From: Ruegeria sp.
GTDB taxonomy: Bacteria > Pseudomonadota > Alphaproteobacteria > Rhodobacterales > Rhodobacteraceae
DNA: 55,878 bases
Direction of reading: 5' to 3'
Assembly: GCF_028066395.1 (NCBI RefSeq)
Contig: NZ_JALCBM010000024.1
Coordinates: 1 to 55,878 of the forward strand
Position numbers and translations under genes: made by a program. Shown piece after piece: positions 53,128-55,878 of the stretch (positions are counted from its first letter, which is position 1; every line of letters starts with the position of its first letter). The notes beneath the pieces were generated by a model. That model searched no databases. It was not told where the DNA came from and worked only from the letters and a program-made list of their open reading frames with translations.

Positions 53128-54567
53128 ATGACACACACCAATATCTGGCGTCTGAGCGCCACGGACCTGACAGCGCTGACCCGCACCGGCGACCTGAGCG
53201 TCGAAGACGCCGTCCAAAGCACGCTGGACCGGATGGATCAGGCCAATCCTGCCCTGAACGCGGTGGTCGAGGATTTGCGTGTCGAAGCGCAGGAACGTGC
53301 GCGGCAACTGGATCAGGCCCGCGCCAACGGTGCTGAGACCGGGCCGCTGCACGGGGTGCCGGTGACCATCAAGATCAATGTTGACCAGAAGGGGCACGCC
53401 ACCTCAAACGGCGTTATCGCCCTGAAAGAGGCGATTGCCCCTGATGACGCCCCGATTGTCACCAACCTGCTGAACGCGGGTGCCGTGGTGATCGGGCGGA
53501 CCAATACGCCCGAGTTTTCTTTCCGCGCCGATACCGACAACCCACTGCACGGGCGCACGCATAATCCATGGGGTCGGCATATCTCGCCCGGAGGGTCCTC
53601 GGGCGGTGCCGGGGCGGCGGTGATGGCGGGGATCGGTGCGCTAGGGCATGGCAACGATATCGGCGGCAGTCTGCGGTTTCCAGCAGCGGCCAACGGGGCG
53701 GTGACGGTCAAGCCCGGCCTCGGTCGGGTTCCGGCCTGGAACCCGGGGCAAAAAGCCGAACGCGGGCTGCTGGCGCAATCCATGTCGGTGCAGGGGCTGC
53801 TGGCTCGCTCTGCCGCCGATCTGCACCTGTCCATGCCCAGCCTGATCGCCCCCGACCCGCGCGACCCGTTCCACGTCCCCCTACCCTGGCGCAGCAAGGA
53901 TATCGATGCTCCGATCCGGGTCGCCTTTACCAAGAACACCTTTGGCTATGCCCTGCACGCGGACGTCGAAGCGGCGCTCGACACCGCCCGCGATGCGCTG
54001 ACCGATGCCGGATATCTGGTCGAGGAGATCGATCCGCCCGATGTGTTCGAATGTGGCCGCAACGGATATCGCGCCCTGATGGGTGAGGTGCTGACCCTGA
54101 TGCGCGGCGATATCGAGGCAGCAGGCTCCCAAACGATCCGCGATATCTTCGAGGTCTATTTTCAGGAATTCCCCCCGATCCTCGAAACCGATCTGCTGCG
54201 GATGATGGCCAAGCGCAGCCACTATGCGCGCGAATGGTCGCTGTTCATGCAGACCTACCCTCTGGTCCTGTCCCCCTTCCTGCCGCAGCCCTTTTTTAAA
54301 CCCGACCGCGACACCGAAGGCGCCGAGGGCGTGCATGAGGTTCTGGGCTGCGCGGTTTATTCCTATGCGATGAACTTCCTCGGCCTGCCCGCCGCCTGCG
54401 TGCCCGCGCGACTGGCGGAACTGCCCACGGGGCCGCAACCGATCAACGTACAGATCGCTGCCCGGCGATGGCGCGAGGATCTGGCCGTGGACGCCGCCGC
54501 AGCCATCGAATCGCGCGTGGGGCAGATGGCCCCAATTCTGTGGGACAGGATGGCCACAGGCACCTGA
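53128..54567 (+). CDS. Amidase signature family enzyme
   Basis: 479 residues. The Ser-cisSer-Lys triad is visible: Lys82 in HGVPVTIKINVDQKG, Ser157 in HISPGGSSGGAG, and the nucleophile Ser181 in GNDIGGSLRFPAA. Family members hydrolyse amides; the substrate cannot be read, and no gatB or gatC lies nearby, so a role in tRNA amidation is unlikely. It is a single gene with its own promoter region after the prpE hairpin and converges on nadK. Confidence 0.9.
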   Translation: MTHTNIWRLSATDLTALTRTGDLSVEDAVQSTLDRMDQANPALNAVVEDLRVEAQERARQLDQARANGAETGPLHGVPVTIKINVDQKGHATSNGVIALKEAIAPDDAPIVTNLLNAGAVVIGRTNTPEFSFRADTDNPLHGRTHNPWGRHISPGGSSGGAGAAVMAGIGALGHGNDIGGSLRFPAAANGAVTVKPGLGRVPAWNPGQKAERGLLAQSMSVQGLLARSAADLHLSMPSLIAPDPRDPFHVPLPWRSKDIDAPIRVAFTKNTFGYALHADVEAALDTARDALTDAGYLVEEIDPPDVFECGRNGYRALMGEVLTLMRGDIEAAGSQTIRDIFEVYFQEFPPILETDLLRMMAKRSHYAREWSLFMQTYPLVLSPFLPQPFFKPDRDTEGAEGVHEVLGCAVYSYAMNFLGLPAACVPARLAELPTGPQPINVQIAARRWREDLAVDAAAAIESRVGQMAPILWDRMATGT

Positions 54568-54600
54568 GGCCGCCAAGCTATCGATATGCCAGACAAAATT

Positions 54601-54626
54601 GACCCCGGGTTTTGACGCCCGGGGTC
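54601..54626. terminator. Perfect 9-bp hairpin between amidase and nadK genes
   Basis: GACCCCGGG (54601-54609) pairs with CCCGGGGTC (54618-54626) around an 8-nt loop. On the minus strand it is followed by AATTTTG, so it more likely ends nadK transcription, though it may serve both strands. The gap 54568-54840 otherwise shows only a short palindrome at 54792-54807. Confidence 0.6.
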
Positions 54627-54791
54627 CGCGTTCTAAAATAGCCCGGATTTCTGATGACGAGCGTAGCACCACCCACCCTCGCCAGCGCGAAAACTGCGCA
54701 ATCATTCGAAAACACCGTTGGATGGCCACTCACTTCCATCCTGGCGTGTCCTCCAGGCAAGATCACATTAACAAACGGTTTCTTTAACGCC

Positions 54792-54807
54792 TGTGAACTG
54801 GTTCACA
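54792..54807. repeat. Short palindrome TGTGAAC-TG-GTTCACA
   Basis: Seven-bp arms around a 2-bp centre, an operator-like shape, 33 bp beyond the nadK stop in the convergent gap. No gene start lies close by, so its role is unclear and it may be chance. Confidence 0.3.
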
Positions 54808-54840
54808 TAAGCCGTCAGAAATTTTCCGCCGGGTGAGAAT

Positions 54841-55602
54841 TCAGGTGAATTGCTCGGAAATCAGGCGCTCTTCCAACCCGTGGCCGGGGTCGAACAGAAT
54901 GCGGTGCTGCACGGCGGGTTCCGAGCTGATTTCCACCCAGTCGATATCGGGGAAGGAAATCGAATCGGCCGCCACGATGACCGGTCGTTTGTCGGCCTCG
55001 ATCACATCGAATCTGACCTGCGCCACCTTGGGCAGCAAGGCCCCGCGCCAGCGCCGGGGTCGAAACGCCGCGATCGGCGTCAGCGCCAGAACATCCGCCC
55101 CGATCGGCACGATCGGCCCATGGGCAGAGTAGTTATAGGCCGTCGATCCGGCAGGCGTGGACAGAAGCGCGCCGTCGCAAACCAGTTCATCCATACGCAC
55201 ACGCCCGTCGATACTGATCCTCAGGCGCGCGGCTTGTGGCCCGGCGCGCAGCAACGAGACCTCGTTGATCGCCAGCGCCTTGTGCGTTTTGCCCGCCTGA
55301 TCCATCGCCGTCATGGTCAGGGGGTTGATGACCTCTTCCTCGGCCTCGGCAAGGCGCGTCATCAGGTCAGTTTCGGCATATTCGTTCATCAGGAACCCGA
55401 TGGTGCCGCGATTCATGCCGTAGACTGGCGTGTTCAGGTGCTGAATCCCTTGCAGCGTGTGCAGCATGAACCCGTCACCACCCAACGCCACCACAACATC
55501 CGCATCCCGCGGTGCCGCGTTTCCATAACGGGCCACCAGCGCATCGCGGGCGGTTTGCGCCACTTTCGCATCGCTGGCGAGAAAAGCGATTCTCTTAGTC
55601 AT
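54841..55602 (-). CDS. nadK: NAD kinase
   Basis: 253 residues, typical of alphaproteobacterial NadK. It phosphorylates NAD to NADP with ATP. Signatures: VVVALGGDGFMLHTLQ with the GGDG loop at 41-44, the NRGTIGFLMNEY segment, LAINEVSLLR, and LLSTPAGSTAYNYSAHGP. ATG 55602 is the conserved start; the frame is open to 55689 without family similarity. It is divergent from glyA across 170 bp. Confidence 0.95.
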   Translation of the reverse strand: MTKRIAFLASDAKVAQTARDALVARYGNAAPRDADVVVALGGDGFMLHTLQGIQHLNTPVYGMNRGTIGFLMNEYAETDLMTRLAEAEEEVINPLTMTAMDQAGKTHKALAINEVSLLRAGPQAARLRISIDGRVRMDELVCDGALLSTPAGSTAYNYSAHGPIVPIGADVLALTPIAAFRPRRWRGALLPKVAQVRFDVIEADKRPVIVAADSISFPDIDWVEISSEPAVQHRILFDPGHGLEERLISEQFT

Positions 55603-55772
55603 CAATTCCGGTTTCCGGTGCTGCACATTTGGTTCCGAAACAAACACACCTTTCCGCAATAGGCCAGAGTTGACGCCCCTGCGGGCCAATTCGTCGCTTT
55701 ACAACCTTTCTCGTCCGTTCAGTTTCCGATAGGAAATCCGCCAAAGACACACCCCAGCCCTGTGGAGCCATT

Positions 55773-55878
55773 ATGAACGCCAATCTTCGTGACACCGGTT
55801 TCTTCACCCAACCCCTGTCTGATCGCGACCCCGAGCTGTTCGGCTCGATCACGTCCGAACTGGGCCGCCAGCGCGACG
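55773..55878 (+). CDS. glyA: Serine hydroxymethyltransferase, N-terminal part (cut by window edge)
   Basis: The 35 visible residues begin MNANLRDTGFFTQPLSDRD and continue ELFGSITSELGRQRD, the well-conserved N-terminus of GlyA, which interconverts serine and glycine with tetrahydrofolate and PLP. GGAG at 55764-55767 lies 5 nt before the ATG. The rest of the gene lies beyond the window. Confidence 0.93.
   Translation, partial: MNANLRDTGFFTQPLSDRDPELFGSITSELGRQRD

Noticed and set aside
54578..54766. 62-codon minus-strand frame between amidase and nadK
   Set aside because: No recognisable domain or ribosome site, and it runs through the hairpin at 54601-54626; more likely chance.
1..55878. Prophage, genomic island, CRISPR or toxin-antitoxin system
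   Set aside because: No integrase, transposase, phage gene, repeat array, cas gene, tRNA-flanked boundary or toxin/antitoxin pair was recognised; codon use and gene packing look uniform.

Overview
The window is high-GC chromosomal DNA from an alphaproteobacterium, most likely a marine Roseobacter-group member of the Rhodobacteraceae (Ruegeria-like). Evidence: aerobic-type cobalamin genes (cobA, cobF), an opgC-opgG-opgH glucan cluster, an Mrp antiporter with fused A and B subunits, a SelD fused to a flavoprotein domain, a Rhodobacter-type prpE, a Hint-domain protein and pervasive ATGA start/stop overlaps. The sequence is densely coding: no gap between genes exceeds about 275 bases. I found no tRNA, rRNA, CRISPR array, transposase, integrase or phage gene. 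It reads as core genome, not a mobile island.

Layout. 1-1515: tail of a cobalamin operon (end of a probable cobB, then cobA and cobF). 1618-4947: DUF302 periplasmic protein, a thiamine-diphosphate enzyme and a class III CoA-transferase. 5128-11105: a TTC38-like TPR protein followed by opgC, opgG and opgH for osmoregulated periplasmic glucans. 11106-12391 (minus): secreted esterase and membrane-anchored rhodanese. 12612-18533: mrpA(B)CDEFG, with selD directly downstream and mnmH convergent to it (20689-21741), giving a tRNA selenouridine pathway. 21785-25818: SRAP protein, TPR-sulfotransferase, 5'-nucleotidase. 25927-28086: DUF952, DUF1330, pyrD and arsC, all overlapping. 28083-30340 (minus): MATE transporter and two PaaI-type thioesterases.

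30459-38312 is a fatty-acid beta-oxidation locus: two paralogous MerR regulators, acyl-CoA dehydrogenase, a 70-residue protein, a GST, thiolase, a cupin and a FadJ-type bifunctional enzyme. 38376-40911 (minus): Hint-domain protein, small sulfotransferase, EamA transporter. 41058-42077: a membrane protein resembling an M48 peptidase without its zinc motif. 42084-46608 (minus): a translationally coupled nucleoside salvage operon, cdd-deoA-deoB-add-upp. 46699-48463 (minus): a VOC plus double-cupin fusion and a six-helix membrane protein. 48636-53034: chimeric malic enzyme, then prpE preceded by an array of TTTGCA/TGCAAA half-sites typical of ScfR-family regulators. 53128-55602: amidase and convergent nadK. 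The start of glyA runs off the right edge.

Most genes are recognisable housekeeping or catabolic genes. The items most worth attention are the phased half-site array before prpE, the SelD fusion with its convergent partner mnmH, the inactive-looking M48 relative, the TPP enzyme/CoA-transferase pair, the MerR operators and the VOC-bicupin/membrane-protein pair. Product names rest on motif and family recognition by eye, not on database searches.
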